DNA from: Aspidiotus rigidus
Lineage: Eukaryota > Arthropoda > Insecta > Hemiptera > Diaspididae
Direction: 5' to 3'
DNA length: 64,000 nt
NCBI GenBank assembly: GCA_035079385.1
Contig: JAVHKY010000088.1
Location: 1 to 64,000 of the forward strand
This document shows positions 36,531 through 51,860 of the stretch, in pieces; the stretch's first letter is position 1, and every line of letters begins with the position of its first letter. The position numbers were made by a program, and so were the translations under genes. The notes beneath the pieces are model-generated. The model did not search any database and had not been told where the DNA came from. It saw only the letters and a program-made list of their open reading frames with translations.

Positions 36531-39500
36531 TCATCAGAAAAAAATTACTGGCGACTAAAAATGATACCCAATAGTCCTATCCTAACCGAAATTTAACGCA
36601 GATTACGAATATCATGCTGATTCAGCAAAAAAACTTGACTACAAATCACAATTTCGAAAATTCGTAATTATCGATTTCTATGCAAAACTTCATTTTCATC
36701 AGAAAAAAATTACTGGCGACTAAAAATGATACCCAATAGTCCTATTCTAACCGAAATCTAACGCAGATTACAAATTTCACGCTGATTCAGCAAAAAAACT
36801 TGACTACAAATCACAATTTCAAAAATTCGAAATTATCGCTTTCTATGCAAAACTTAATTTTCATCAGAAAAAAATTACTGGCAACTAAAAATGATACCCA
36901 ATAGTCCTATCCTAACCGAAATTTAACGCAGATTACGAATTTCATGCTGATTCAGCAAAAAAACTTGACTACAAATCACAATTTCGAAAATTCGAAATTA
37001 TCGCTTTCTATGCAAAACTTAATTTTCATCAGAAAAAAATTACTGGCGACTAAAAATGATACCCAATAGTCCTATCCTAACCGAAATTTAACGCAGATTA
37101 CGAATTTCATGCTGATTCAGCAAAAAAACTTGACTACAAATCACAATTTTGAAAATTCGCTTTCTCTGCAAAACTTGATTTTCATCAGAAAATAATTACT
37201 GGCGACTAAAAATGATACCCAATAGTCCTATCCTAATCGAAATTTAACGCAGATTACAAATTTCACGCTGATTCAGCAAAAAAACTTGACTACAAATCAC
37301 AATTTCGAAAATTCGAAATTATCGCTTTCTATGCAAAACTTAATTTTCATCAGAAAAAAATTACTGGCGACTAAAAATGATACCCAATAGTCCTATCCTA
37401 ACCGAAATTTAACGCAGATTACGAATTTCATGCTGATTCAGCAAAAAAACTTGACTACAAATCACAATTTTAAAATTTCGCTTTCTCTGCAAAACTTGAT
37501 TTTCATCAGAAAATAATTACTGGCGACTAAAAATGATACCCAATAGTCCTATCCTAATCGAAATTTAACGCAGATTACAAATTTCACGCTGATTCAGCAA
37601 AAAAAATTGACTACAAATCACAATTTCGAAAATTCGAAATTACCGCTTCCTATGCAAAACCCAATTTTCATCAGAAAAAAATTACTGGCGACTAAAAATG
37701 ATACCCAATAGTCCTATCCTAACCGAAATTTAACGCAGATTACGAATTTCACGCTGATTCGGCAAAAAACTTGACTACAAATCACAATTTTGAAAATTCG
37801 AAATTATGGCTTTCTTTGCAAAACTTAATTTTCATCAGAAAATAATTACTGGCGACTGAAAATGATACCCAATAGTCCTATTGTAACCGAAATTCAACGC
37901 AGATTACAAATTCCATGCTGATTCAGCAAACAAATTTGACTAGAAATCACAATTTCGAAAATTCAAAACTATCGCTTTCTATGCAAAACTTAATTTTCAT
38001 CAGAAAAAAATTACTGGCGACTAAAAATGATACCCAATAGTCCTATCCTAACCGAAATTTAACGCAGATTACGAATTTCATGCTGATTCGGCAAAAAACT
38101 TGACTACAAATCACAATTTTGAAAATTCGAAATTATGGCTTTCTTTGCAAAACTTAATTTTCATCAGAAAATAATTACTGGCGACTGAAAATGATACCCA
38201 ATAGTCCTATTGTAACCGAAATTCAACGCAGATTACAAATTCCATGCTGATTCAGCAAACAAATTTGACTAGAAATCACAATTTCGAAAATTCAAAACTA
38301 TCGCTTTCTATGCAAAACTTAATTTTCATCAGAAAAAAACTACTGGCGACTAAAAATGATACCCAATAGTCCTATCCTAAACGAAATTTAACGCAGATTA
38401 CGAATTTCATGCTGATTCAGCACGAAAACTTGACTACAAATCACAATTTCAAAAATTCGAAATTATCGCTTTCAATGCAAAACTTAATTTTCATCAGAAA
38501 AAAATACTGGCGACTAAAAATGATACCCAATAGTCCTATTGTAACCGAAATTTAACGCAGATTACGAATTTCATGTTGATTCAGCAAAAAAACTTGACTA
38601 CAAATCACAATTTCGAAAATTCAAAAGTATCGCTTTCTCTGCAAAACTTGATTTTCATCAGAAAATAATTACTGGCGACTAAAAATGATACCCAATAGTC
38701 CTATCCTAATCGAAATTTAACGCAGATTACAAATTTCACGCTGATTCAGCAAAAAAAATTGACTACAAATCACAATTTCGAAAATTCGAAATTACCGCAT
38801 TCTATGCAAAACCCAATTTTCATCAGAAAAAAATTACTGGCGACAAAAATGATACCCAATAGTCCTATCCTAACCGAAATTTAACGCAGATTACGAATTT
38901 CATGCTGATTCAGCAAAAAAATTTGACTACAAATCACAATTTCGAAAATTCGTATTTATTGATTTCTATGCAAAACTTAATTTTCATCAGAAAAAAATTA
39001 CCGTCGACTAAAAATGATACCCAATAGTCCTATCCTAACCGAAATTTAACGCAGATTACGAATTTCATACTGATTCAGCAAAAAAACCTGACTACAAATC
39101 ACAATTTTGAAAATTTGAAATTATCGCTTTCTATGCAAAACTTGATTTTCATCAGAAAAAAATTACTGGCGACTAAAAATGATACCCAATAGTCCTATCC
39201 GACTCGAAATTTAACGCAGACTACGAATTTCATTCTGATTCAGCAAAAAAACTTGACTACAAATCACAATTTTGAAAATTCAAAATTATCGCATTCTATG
39301 CAAAACTTAATTTTCATCAGAAAAAAAATACCGTCGACAAAAAATGATACCCAATAGTCCTATCCTAACCGAAATTTAACGCAGATTACGAATTTCATGC
39401 TGATTCAGCAAAAAAACTTTACTACAAATCACAATTTCGAAAATTCGAAATTATCGCTTTCTATGCAAAACTTAATTTTCATCAGAAAAAAATTACTGGC

Positions 39501-39545
39501 GACTAAAAATGATACCCAATAGTCCTATCCTAACCGAAATTTAAC
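36531..39545 (+). repeat. 3.0-kb duplicated block, copy 1 (offset 5576)
   Basis: Landmarks shared with 42107-45121 include CTATTCTAACCGAAATCTAA (36741 and 42317), GGCAACTAAAAATG (36881 and 42457) and two GATTCGGCAAAAAAC monomers (37760 and 38090; 43336 and 43666). Small differences exist, for example TTTTAAAATTTCG near 37470. Confidence 0.8.
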
Positions 39546-40299
39546 GCAGATTACGAATTTCATGCTGATTCAGCAAAAAAACTTGACTACAAATCACAAT
39601 TTCGAAAATTCGAAATTATCGCTTTCTATGCAAAACTTAATTTTCATCAGAAAAAAATTACTGGCGACTAAAAATGATACCCAATAGTCCTATCCTAACC
39701 GAAATTTAACGCAGATTACGAATTTCATGCTGATTCAGCAAAAAAACTTGACTACAAATCACAATTTTGAAAATTCGCTTTCTCTGCAAAACTTGATTTT
39801 CATCAGAAAATAATTACTGGCGACTAAAAATGATACCCAATAGTCCTATCCTAATCGAAATTTAACGCAGATTACAAATTTCACGCTGATTCAGCAAAAA
39901 AAATTGACTACAAATCACAATTTCGAAAATTCGTAATTATCGATTTCTATGCAAAACTTCATTTTCATCAGAAAAAAATTACTGGCGACTAAAAATGATA
40001 CCCAATAGTCCTATTCTAACCGAAATCTAACGCAGATTACAAATTTCACGCTGATTCAGCAAAAAAACTTGACTACAAATCACAATTTCAAAAATTCGAA
40101 ATTATCGCTTTCTATGCAAAACTTAATTTTCATCAGAAAAAAATTACTGGCAACTAAAAATGATACCCAATAGTCCTATCCTAACCGAAATTTAACGCAG
40201 ATTACGAATTTCATGCTGATTCAGCAAAAAAACTTGACTACAAATCACAATTTCGAAAATTCGAAATTATCGCTTTCTATGCAAAACTTAATTTTCATC

Positions 40300-41020
40300 A
40301 GAAAAAAATTACTGGCGACTAAAAATGATACCCAATAGTCCTATCCTAATCGAAATTTAACGCAGATTACAAATTTCACGCTGATTCAGCAAAAAAACTT
40401 GACTACAAATCACAATTTCGAAAATTCGAAATTATCGCTTTCTATGCAAAACTTGATTTTCATCAGAAGAAAATTACTGGCGACAAGAATGATACCCAAT
40501 AGTCCTATCCTAATCGAAATTTAACGCAGATTACAAATTTCACGCTGATTCAGCAAAAAAAATTGACTACAAATCACAATTTCGAAAATTCGAAATTACC
40601 GCTTCCTATGCAAAACCCAATTTTCATCAGAAAAAAATTACTGGCGACTAAAAATGATACCCAATAGTCCTATCCTAACCGAAATTTAACGCAGATTACG
40701 AATATCATGCTGATTCAGCAAAAAAACTTGACTACAAATCACAATTTCGAAAATTCGTAATTATCGATTTCTATGCAAAACTTCATTTTCATCAGAAAAA
40801 AATTACTGGCGACTAAAAATGATACCCAATAGTCCTATTCTAACCGAAATCTAACGCAGATTACAAATTTCACGCTGATTCAGCAAAAAAACTTGACTAC
40901 AAATCACAATTTCAAAAATTCGAAATTATCGCTTTCTATGCAAAACTTAATTTTCATCAGAAAAAAATTACTGGCAACTAAAAATGATACCCAATAGTCC
41001 TATCCTAACCGAAATTTAAC
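40300..41020 (+). repeat. Local duplication, offset 1483
   Basis: The CGACAAGAATGATACCC variant at 40484 recurs at 41967 with the same neighbours on both sides (ACCGCTTCC monomer, GAATATCATG monomer, CTATTCTAACC monomer, GGCAAC). The copy spans about 41783-42503. A single type-B monomer lies between the two. Confidence 0.7.
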
Positions 41021-41037
41021 GCAGATTACGAATTTCA

Positions 41038-41155
41038 TATCCTTTCGGCTGAAAAACTTGACCACAAATCACAATTTCGAAAATTCGAAATTATTGCCCT
41101 CTGTGAAAACTGAATTTTCACCAGAAAAAAATCTCCGGCGACTAAAAATTGTACC
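41038..41155 (+). repeat. Isolated type-B monomer within the type-A array
   Basis: The segment from TATCCTTTCGGCTGAAAAAC through TTGACCAC, ATTGCCCTCTGTGAAAACTG, TTTTCACCAG and TCTCCGGCGAC to AAAAATTGTACCC replaces the type-A equivalent. It is the only type-B unit found outside 55-62.6 kb, and it sits at a junction between two duplicated blocks. Confidence 0.85.
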
Positions 41156-42106
41156 CAATAGTCCTATCCTAACCGAAATTTAACGCAGATTACGAATTTC
41201 ATGCTGATTCAGCAAAAAAACTTTACTACAAATCACAATTTCGAAAATTCGAAATTATCGCTTTCTATGCAAAACTTAATGTTCATCAGAAAAAAATTAC
41301 TGGCGACTAAAAATGATACCCAATAGTCCTATCCTAACCGAAATTTAACGCAGATTACGAATATCATGCTGATTCAGCAAAAAAACTTGACTACAAATCA
41401 CAATTTCGAAAATTCGTAATTATCGATTTCTATGCAAAACTTCATTTTCATCAGAAAAAAATTACTGGCGACTAAAAATGATACCCAATAGTCCTATTCT
41501 AACCGAAATCTAACGCAGATTACAAATTTCACGCTGATTCAGCAAAAAAACTTGACTACAAATCACAATTTCAAAAATTCGAAATTATCGCTTTCTATGC
41601 AAAACTTAATTTTCATCAGAAAAAAATTACTGGCAACTAAAAATGATACCCAATAGTCCTATCCTAACCGAAATTTAACGCAGATTACGAATTTCATGCT
41701 GATTCAGCAAAAAAACTTGACTACAAATCACAATTTCGAAAATTCGAAATTATCGCTTTCTATGCAAAACTTAATTTTCATCAGAAAAAAATTACTGGCG
41801 ACTAAAAATGATACCCAATAGTCCTATCCTAATCGAAATTTAACGCAGATTACAAATTTCACGCTGATTCAGCAAAAAAACTTGACTACAAATCACAATT
41901 TCGAAAATTCGAAATTATCGCTTTCTATGCAAAACTTGATTTTCATCAGAAGAAAATTACTGGCGACAAGAATGATACCCAATAGTCCTATCCTAATCGA
42001 AATTTAACGCAGATTACAAATTTCACGCTGATTCAGCAAAAAAAATTGACTACAAATCACAATTTCGAAAATTCGAAATTACCGCTTCCTATGCAAAACC
42101 CAATTT

Positions 42107-45100
42107 TCATCAGAAAAAAATTACTGGCGACTAAAAATGATACCCAATAGTCCTATCCTAACCGAAATTTAACGCAGATTACGAATATCATGCTGATTCA
42201 GCAAAAAAACTTGACTACAAATCACAATTTCGAAAATTCGTAATTATCGATTTCTATGCAAAACTTCATTTTCATCAGAAAAAAATTACTGGCGACTAAA
42301 AATGATACCCAATAGTCCTATTCTAACCGAAATCTAACGCAGATTACAAATTTCACGCTGATTCAGCAAAAAAACTTGACTACAAATCACAATTTCAAAA
42401 ATTCGAAATTATCGCTTTCTATGCAAAACTTAATTTTCATCAGAAAAAAATTACTGGCAACTAAAAATGATACCCAATAGTCCTATCCTAACCGAAATTT
42501 AACGCAGATTACGAATTTCATGCTGATTCAGCAAAAAAACTTGACTACAAATCACAATTTCGAAAATTCGAAATTATCGCTTTCTATGCAAAACTTAATT
42601 TTCATCAGAAAAAAATTACTGGCGACTAAAAATGATACCCAATAGTCCTATCCTAACCGAAATTTAACGCAGATTACGAATTTCATGCTGATTCAGCAAA
42701 AAAACTTGACTACAAATCACAATTTTGAAAATTCGCTTTCTCTGCAAAACTTGATTTTCATCAGAAAATAATTACTGGCGACTAAAAATGATACCCAATA
42801 GTCCTATCCTAATCGAAATTTAACGCAGATTACAAATTTCACGCTGATTCAGCAAAAAAACTTGACTACAAATCACAATTTCGAAAATTCGAAATTATCG
42901 CTTTCTATGCAAAACTTAATTTTCATCAGAAAAAAATTACTGGCGACTAAAAATGATACCCAATAGTCCTATCCTAACCGAAATTTAACGCAGATTACGA
43001 ATTTCATGCTGATTCAGCAAAAAAACTTGACTACAAATCACAATTTTGAAAATTCGCTTTCTCTGCAAAACTTGATTTTCATCAGAAAATAATTACTGGC
43101 GACTAAAAATGATACCCAATAGTCCTATCCTAATCGAAATTTAACGCAGATTACAAATTTCACGCTGATTCAGCAAAAAAAATTGACTACAAATCACAAT
43201 TTCGAAAATTCGAAATTACCGCTTCCTATGCAAAACCCAATTTTCATCAGAAAAAAATTACTGGCGACTAAAAATGATACCCAATAGTCCTATCCTAACC
43301 GAAATTTAACGCAGATTACGAATTTCACGCTGATTCGGCAAAAAACTTGACTACAAATCACAATTTTGAAAATTCGAAATTATGGCTTTCTTTGCAAAAC
43401 TTAATTTTCATCAGAAAATAATTACTGGCGACTGAAAATGATACCCAATAGTCCTATTGTAACCGAAATTCAACGCAGATTACAAATTCCATGCTGATTC
43501 AGCAAACAAATTTGACTAGAAATCACAATTTCGAAAATTCAAAACTATCGCTTTCTATGCAAAACTTAATTTTCATCAGAAAAAAATTACTGGCGACTAA
43601 AAATGATACCCAATAGTCCTATCCTAACCGAAATTTAACGCAGATTACGAATTTCATGCTGATTCGGCAAAAAACTTGACTACAAATCACAATTTTGAAA
43701 ATTCGAAATTATGGCTTTCTTTGCAAAACTTAATTTTCATCAGAAAATAATTACTGGCGACTGAAAATGATACCCAATAGTCCTATTGTAACCGAAATTC
43801 AACGCAGATTACAAATTCCATGCTGATTCAGCAAACAAATTTGACTAGAAATCACAATTTCGAAAATTCAAAACTATCGCTTTCTATGCAAAACTTAATT
43901 TTCATCAGAAAAAAACTACTGGCGACTAAAAATGATACCCAATAGTCCTATCCTAAACGAAATTTAACGCAGATTACGAATTTCATGCTGATTCAGCACG
44001 AAAACTTGACTACAAATCACAATTTCAAAAATTCGAAATTATCGCTTTCAATGCAAAACTTAATTTTCATCAGAAAAAAATACTGGCGACTAAAAATGAT
44101 ACCCAATAGTCCTATTGTAACCGAAATTTAACGCAGATTACGAATTTCATGTTGATTCAGCAAAAAAACTTGACTACAAATCACAATTTCGAAAATTCAA
44201 AAGTATCGCTTTCTCTGCAAAACTTGATTTTCATCAGAAAATAATTACTGGCGACTAAAAATGATACCCAATAGTCCTATCCTAATCGAAATTTAACGCA
44301 GATTACAAATTTCACGCTGATTCAGCAAAAAAAATTGACTACAAATCACAATTTCGAAAATTCGAAATTACCGCATTCTATGCAAAACCCAATTTTCATC
44401 AGAAAAAAATTACTGGCGACAAAAATGATACCCAATAGTCCTATCCTAACCGAAATTTAACGCAGATTACGAATTTCATGCTGATTCAGCAAAAAAATTT
44501 GACTACAAATCACAATTTCGAAAATTCGTATTTATTGATTTCTATGCAAAACTTAATTTTCATCAGAAAAAAATTACCGTCGACTAAAAATGATACCCAA
44601 TAGTCCTATCCTAACCGAAATTTAACGCAGATTACGAATTTCATACTGATTCAGCAAAAAAACCTGACTACAAATCACAATTTTGAAAATTTGAAATTAT
44701 CGCTTTCTATGCAAAACTTGATTTTCATCAGAAAAAAATTACTGGCGACTAAAAATGATACCCAATAGTCCTATCCGACCCGAAATTTAACGCAGACTAC
44801 GAATTTCATTCTGATTCAGCAAAAAAACTTGACTACAAATCACAATTTTGAAAATTCAAAATTATCGCATTCTATGCAAAACTTAATTTTCATCAGAAAA
44901 AAAATACCGTCGACAAAAAATGATACCCAATAGTCCTATCCTAACCGAAATTTAACGCAGATTACGAATTTCATGCTGATTCAGCAAAAAAACTTTACTA
45001 CAAATCACAATTTCGAAAATTCGAAATTATCGCTTTCTATGCAAAACTTAATTTTCATCAGAAAAAAATTACTGGCGACTAAAAATGATACCCAATAGTC

Positions 45101-45121
45101 CTATCCTAACCGAAATTTAAC
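42107..45121 (+). repeat. 3.0-kb duplicated block, copy 2
   Basis: Counterpart of 36531-39545 (offset 5576) and of about 48846-51860 (offset 6739), with the two GATTCGGCAAAAAAC landmarks at the same spacing in all three. The match with the third copy extends further on both sides. Confidence 0.8.
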
Positions 45122-45841
45122 GCAGATTACAAAATTCATGCTGATTCAGCAAAAAAACTTGACTACAAATCACAATTTCGAAAATTCGAAATTATCGCTT
45201 TCTATGCAAAACTTAATTTTCATCAGAAAAAAATTACTGGCGACTAAAAATGATACCCAATAGTCCTATCCTAACCGAAATTTAACGCAGATTACGAATT
45301 TCATGCTGATTCAGCAAAAAAACTTGACTACAAATCACAATTTCGAAAATTCGAAATTATCGCTTTCTATGCAAAACTTAATTTTCATCAGAAAAAAATT
45401 ACTGGCGACTAAAAATGATACCCAATAGTCCTATCCGACCCGAAATTTAACGCAGACTACGAATTTCATTCTGATTCAGCAAAAAAACTTGACTACAAAT
45501 CACAATTTTGAAAATTCAAAATTATCGCATTCTATGCAAAACTTAATTTTCATCAGAAAAAAAATACCGTCGACAAAAAATGATACCCAATAGTCCTATC
45601 CTAACCGAAATTTAACGCAGATTACGAATTTCATGCTGATTCAGCAAAAAAACTTGACTACAAATCACAATTTCGAAAATTCGAAATTATCGCTTTCTAT
45701 GCAAAACTTAATTTTCATCAGAAAAAAATTACTGGCGACTAAAAATGATACCCAATAGTCCTATCCTAACCGAAATTTAACGCAGATTACGAATTTCATG
45801 CTGATTCAGCAAAAAAACTTGACTACAAATCACAATTTCGA
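44522..45841 (+). repeat. 1320-bp (8-monomer) tandem unit, copy 1
   Basis: The GTATTTATTGATTTC monomer, ACCGTCGAC junctions and CCGACCCG monomers recur exactly 1320 bp (8 x 165) later. In the related block at 51.3-52.6 kb the unit occurs only once, so the doubling is specific to this copy. Confidence 0.85.
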
Positions 45842-47161
45842 AAATTCGTATTTATTGATTTCTATGCAAAACTTAATTTTCATCAGAAAAAAATTACCGT
45901 CGACTAAAAATGATACCCAATAGTCCTATCCTAACCGAAATTTAACGCAGATTACGAATTTCATACTGATTCAGCAAAAAAACCTGACTACAAATCACAA
46001 TTTTGAAAATTTGAAATTATCGCTTTCTATGCAAAACTTGATTTTCATCAGAAAAAAATTACTGGCGACTAAAAATGATACCCAATAGTCCTATCCGACC
46101 CGAAATTTAACGCAGACTACGAATTTCATTCTGATTCAGCAAAAAAACTTGACTACAAATCACAATTTTGAAAATTCAAAATTATCGCATTCTATGCAAA
46201 ACTTAATTTTCATCAGAAAAAAAATACCGTCGACAAAAAATGATACCCAATAGTCCTATCCTAACCGAAATTTAACGCAGATTACGAATTTCATGCTGAT
46301 TCAGCAAAAAAACTTTACTACAAATCACAATTTCGAAAATTCGAAATTATCGCTTTCTATGCAAAACTTAATTTTCATCAGAAAAAAATTACTGGCGACT
46401 AAAAATGATACCCAATAGTCCTATCCTAACCGAAATTTAACGCAGATTACAAAATTCATGCTGATTCAGCAAAAAAACTTGACTACAAATCACAATTTCG
46501 AAAATTCGAAATTATCGCTTTCTATGCAAAACTTAATTTTCATCAGAAAAAAATTACTGGCGACTAAAAATGATACCCAATAGTCCTATCCTAACCGAAA
46601 TTTAACGCAGATTACGAATTTCATGCTGATTCAGCAAAAAAACTTGACTACAAATCACAATTTCGAAAATTCGAAATTATCGCTTTCTATGCAAAACTTA
46701 ATTTTCATCAGAAAAAAATTACTGGCGACTAAAAATGATACCCAATAGTCCTATCCGACCCGAAATTTAACGCAGACTACGAATTTCATTCTGATTCAGC
46801 AAAAAAACTTGACTACAAATCACAATTTTGAAAATTCAAAATTATCGCATTCTATGCAAAACTTAATTTTCATCAGAAAAAAAATACCGTCGACAAAAAA
46901 TGATACCCAATAGTCCTATCCTAACCGAAATTTAACGCAGATTACGAATTTCATGCTGATTCAGCAAAAAAACTTGACTACAAATCACAATTTCGAAAAT
47001 TCGAAATTATCGCTTTCTATGCAAAACTTAATTTTCATCAGAAAAAAATTACTGGCGACTAAAAATGATACCCAATAGTCCTATCCTAACCGAAATTTAA
47101 CGCAGATTACGAATTTCATGCTGATTCAGCAAAAAAACTTGACTACAAATCACAATTTCGA
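45842..47161 (+). repeat. 1320-bp (8-monomer) tandem unit, copy 2
   Basis: Adjacent copy of 44522-45841. Similarity to the first copy ends near 47168, where GTATTTATTG is met by GAAATTATCG. This accounts for the change of offset from 6739 to 5419 between this region and 52 kb. Confidence 0.85.
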
Positions 47162-47740
47162 AAATTCGAAATTATCGCTTTCTATGCAAAACTTAATTTT
47201 CATCAGAAAAAAATTACTGGCGACTAAAAATGATACCCAATAGTCCTATCCTAATCGAAATTTAACGCAGATTACAAATTTCACGCTGATTCAGCAAAAA
47301 AACTTGACTACAAATCACAATTTCGAAAATTCGAAATTATCGCTTTCTATGCAAAACTTGATTTTCATCAGAAGAAAATTACTGGCGACAAGAATGATAC
47401 CCAATAGTCCTATCCTAATCGAAATTTAACGCAGATTACAAATTTCACGCTGATTCAGCAAAAAAAATTGACTACAAATCACAATTTCGAAAATTCGAAA
47501 TTACCGCTTCCTATGCAAAACCCAATTTTCATCAGAAAAAAATTACTGGCGACTAAAAATGATACCCAATAGTCCTATCCTAATCGAAATTTAACGCAGA
47601 TTACAAATTCCATGCTGATTCAGCAAACAAATTTGACTACAAATCACAATTTCGAAAATTCAAAACTATCGCTTTCTATGCAAAACTTAATTTTCATCAG
47701 AAAAAAATTACTGGCGACTAAAAATGATACCCAATAGTCC

Positions 47741-48728
47741 TATCCTAAACGAAATTTAACGCAGATTACGAATTTCATGCTGATTCAGCACGAAAACTTG
47801 ACTATAAATCACAATTTCAAAAATTCGAAATTATCGCTTTCAATGCAAAACTTAATTTTCATCAGAAAAAAATACTGGCGACTAAAAATGATACCCAATA
47901 GTCCTATTGTAACCGAAATTTAACGCAGATTACGAATTTCATGTTGATTCAGCAAAAAAACTTGACTACAAATCACAATTTCGAAAATTCAAAAGTATCG
48001 CTTTCTCTGCAAAACTTGATTTTCATCAGAAAATAATTACTGGCGACTAAAAATGATACCCAATAGTCCTATCCTAATCGAAATTTAACGCAGATTACAA
48101 ATTTCACGCTGATTCAGCAAAAAAAATTGACTACAAATCACAATTTCGAAAATTCGAAATTACCGCTTCCTATGCAAAACCCAATTTTCATCAGAAAAAA
48201 ATTACTGGCGACTAAAAATGATACCCAATAGTCCTATCCTAAACGAAATTTAACGCAGATTACGAATTTCATGCTGATTCAGCACGAAAACTTGACTATA
48301 AATCACAATTTCAAAAATTCGAAATTATCGCTTTCAATGCAAAACTTAATTTTCATCAGAAAAAAATACTGGCGACTAAAAATGATACCCAATAGTCCTA
48401 TTGTAACCGAAATTTAACGCAGATTACGAATTTCATGTTGATTCAGCAAAAAAACTTGACTACAAATCACAATTTCGAAAATTCAAAAGTATCGCTTTCT
48501 CTGCAAAACTTGATTTTCATCAGAAAATAATTACTGGCGACTAAAAATGATACCCAATAGTCCTATCCTAATCGAAATTTAACGCAGATTACAAATTTCA
48601 CGCTGATTCAGCAAAAAAAATTGACTACAAATCACAATTTCGAAAATTCGAAATTACCGCTTCCTATGCAAAACCCAATTTTCATCAGAAAAAAATTACT
48701 GGCGACTAAAAATGATACCCAATAGTCC
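47741..48728 (+). repeat. 494-bp (3-monomer) tandem doubling
   Basis: TATCCTAAACGAAATT at 47741 recurs at 48235 with the same following monomers (CACGAAAAC with GACTATAAATC, AAAGTATCGC, ACCGCTTCC). The length is 3 x 165 minus one A. The related block at 53.1-53.6 kb has the triplet once. Confidence 0.78.
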
Positions 48729-48845
48729 TATCCTAACCGAAATTTAACGCAGATTACGAATTTCATGCTGATTCGGCAAAAAACTTGACTACAAATCACA
48801 ATTTCGAAAATTCGAAATTACCGCTTCCTATGCAAAACCCAATTT

Positions 48846-51800
48846 TCATCAGAAAAAAATTACTGGCGACTAAAAATGATACCCAATAGTCCTATCCTAA
48901 CCGAAATTTAACGCAGATTACGAATATCATGCTGATTCAGCAAAAAAACTTGACTACAAATCACAATTTCGAAAATTCGTAATTATCGATTTCTATGCAA
49001 AACTTCATTTTCATCAGAAAAAAATTACTGGCGACTAAAAATGATACCCAATAGTCCTATTCTAACCGAAATCTAACGCAGATTACAAATTTCACGCTGA
49101 TTCAGCAAAAAAACTTGACTACAAATCACAATTTCAAAAATTCGAAATTATCGCTTTCTATGCAAAACTTAATTTTCATCAGAAAAAAATTACTGGCAAC
49201 TAAAAATGATACCCAATAGTCCTATCCTAACCGAAATTTAACGCAGATTACGAATTTCATGCTGATTCAGCAAAAAAACTTGACTACAAATCACAATTTC
49301 GAAAATTCGAAATTATCGCTTTCTATGCAAAACTTAATTTTCATCAGAAAAAAATTACTGGCGACTAAAAATGATACCCAATAGTCCTATCCTAACCGAA
49401 ATTTAACGCAGATTACGAATTTCATGCTGATTCAGCAAAAAAACTTGACTACAAATCACAATTTTGAAAATTCGCTTTCTCTGCAAAACTTGATTTTCAT
49501 CAGAAAATAATTACTGGCGACTAAAAATGATACCCAATAGTCCTATCCTAATCGAAATTTAACGCAGATTACAAATTTCACGCTGATTCAGCAAAAAAAC
49601 TTGACTACAAATCACAATTTCGAAAATTCGAAATTATCGCTTTCTATGCAAAACATAATTTTCATCAGAAAAAAATTACTGGCGACTAAAAATGATACCC
49701 AATAGTCCTATCCTAACCGAAATTTAACGCAGATTACGAATTTCATGCTGATTCAGCAAAAAAACTTGACTACAAATCACAATTTTGAAAATTCGCTTTC
49801 TCTGCAAAACTTGATTTTCATCAGAAAATAATTACTGGCGACTAAAAATGATACCCAATAGTCCTATCCTAATCGAAATTTAACGCAGATTACAAATTTC
49901 ACGCTGATTCAGCAAAAAAAATTGACTACAAATCACAATTTCGAAAATTCGAAATTACCGCTTCCTATGCAAAACCCAATTTTCATCAGAAAAAAATTAC
50001 TGGCGACTAAAAATGATACCCAATAGTCCTATCCTAACCGAAATTTAACGCAGATTACGAATTTCACGCTGATTCGGCAAAAAACTTGACTACAAATCAC
50101 AATTTTGAAAATTCGAAATTATGGCTTTCTTTGCAAAACTTAATTTTCATCAGAAAATAATTACTGGCGACTGAAAATGATACCCAATAGTCCTATTGTA
50201 ACCGAAATTCAACGCAGATTACAAATTCCATGCTGATTCAGCAAACAAATTTGACTAGAAATCACAATTTCGAAAATTCAAAACTATCGCTTTCTATGCA
50301 AAACTTAATTTTCATCAGAAAAAAATTACTGGCGACTAAAAATGATACCCAATAGTCCTATCCTAACCGAAATTTAACGCAGATTACGAATTTCATGCTG
50401 ATTCGGCAAAAAACTTGACTACAAATCACAATTTTGAAAATTCGAAATTATGGCTTTCTTTGCAAAACTTAATTTTCATCAGAAAATAATTACTGGCGAC
50501 TGAAAATGATACCCAATAGTCCTATTGTAACCGAAATTCAACGCAGATTACAAATTCCATGCTGATTCAGCAAACAAATTTGACTAGAAATCACAATTTC
50601 GAAAATTCAAAACTATCGCTTTCTATGCAAAACTTAATTTTCATCAGAAAAAAACTACTGGCGACTAAAAATGATACCCAATAGTCCTATCCTAAACGAA
50701 ATTTAACGCAGATTACGAATTTCATGCTGATTCAGCACGAAAACTTGACTACAAATCACAATTTCAAAAATTCGAAATTATCGCTTTCAATGCAAAACTT
50801 AATTTTCATCAGAAAAAAATACTGGCGACTAAAAATGATACCCAATAGTCCTATTGTAACCGAAATTTAACGCAGATTACGAATTTCATGTTGATTCAGC
50901 AAAAAAACTTGACTACAAATCACAATTTCGAAAATTCAAAAGTATCGCTTTCTCTGCAAAACTTGATTTTCATCAGAAAATAATTACTGGCGACTAAAAA
51001 TGATACCCAATAGTCCTATCCTAATCGAAATTTAACGCAGATTACAAATTTCACGCTGATTCAGCAAAAAAAATTGACTACAAATCACAATTTCGAAAAT
51101 TCGAAATTACCGCATTCTATGCAAAACCCAATTTTCATCAGAAAAAAATTACTGGCGACAAAAATGATACCCAATAGTCCTATCCTAACCGAAATTTAAC
51201 GCAGATTACGAATTTCATGCTGATTCAGCAAAAAAATTTGACTACAAATCACAATTTCGAAAATTCGTATTTATTGATTTCTATGCAAAACTTAATTTTC
51301 ATCAGAAAAAAATTACCGTCGACTAAAAATGATACCCAATAGTCCTATCCTAACCGAAATTTAACGCAGATTACGAATTTCATACTGATTCAGCAAAAAA
51401 ACCTGACTACAAATCACAATTTTGAAAATTTGAAATTATCGCTTTCTATGCAAAACTTGATTTTCATCAGAAAAAAATTACTGGCGACTAAAAATGATAC
51501 CCAATAGTCCTATCCGACCCGAAATTTAACGCAGACTACGAATTTCATTCTGATTCAGCAAAAAAACTTGACTACAAATCACAATTTTGAAAATTCAAAA
51601 TTATCGCATTCTATGCAAAACTTAATTTTCATCAGAAAAAAAATACCGTCGACAAAAAATGATACCCAATAGTCCTATCCTAACCGAAATTTAACGCAGA
51701 TTACGAATTTCATGCTGATTCAGCAAAAAAACTTTACTACAAATCACAATTTCGAAAATTCGAAATTATCGCTTTCTATGCAAAACTTAATTTTCATCAG

Positions 51801-51860
51801 AAAAAAATTACTGGCGACTAAAAATGATACCCAATAGTCCTATCCTAACCGAAATTTAAC
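48846..51860 (+). repeat. 3.0-kb duplicated block, copy 3
   Basis: Matches 42107-45121 at offset 6739 (GATTCGGCAAAAAAC at 50075 and 50404). It continues in register to about 52.57 kb, where the partner's extra 1320-bp unit breaks the alignment. Confidence 0.8.
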
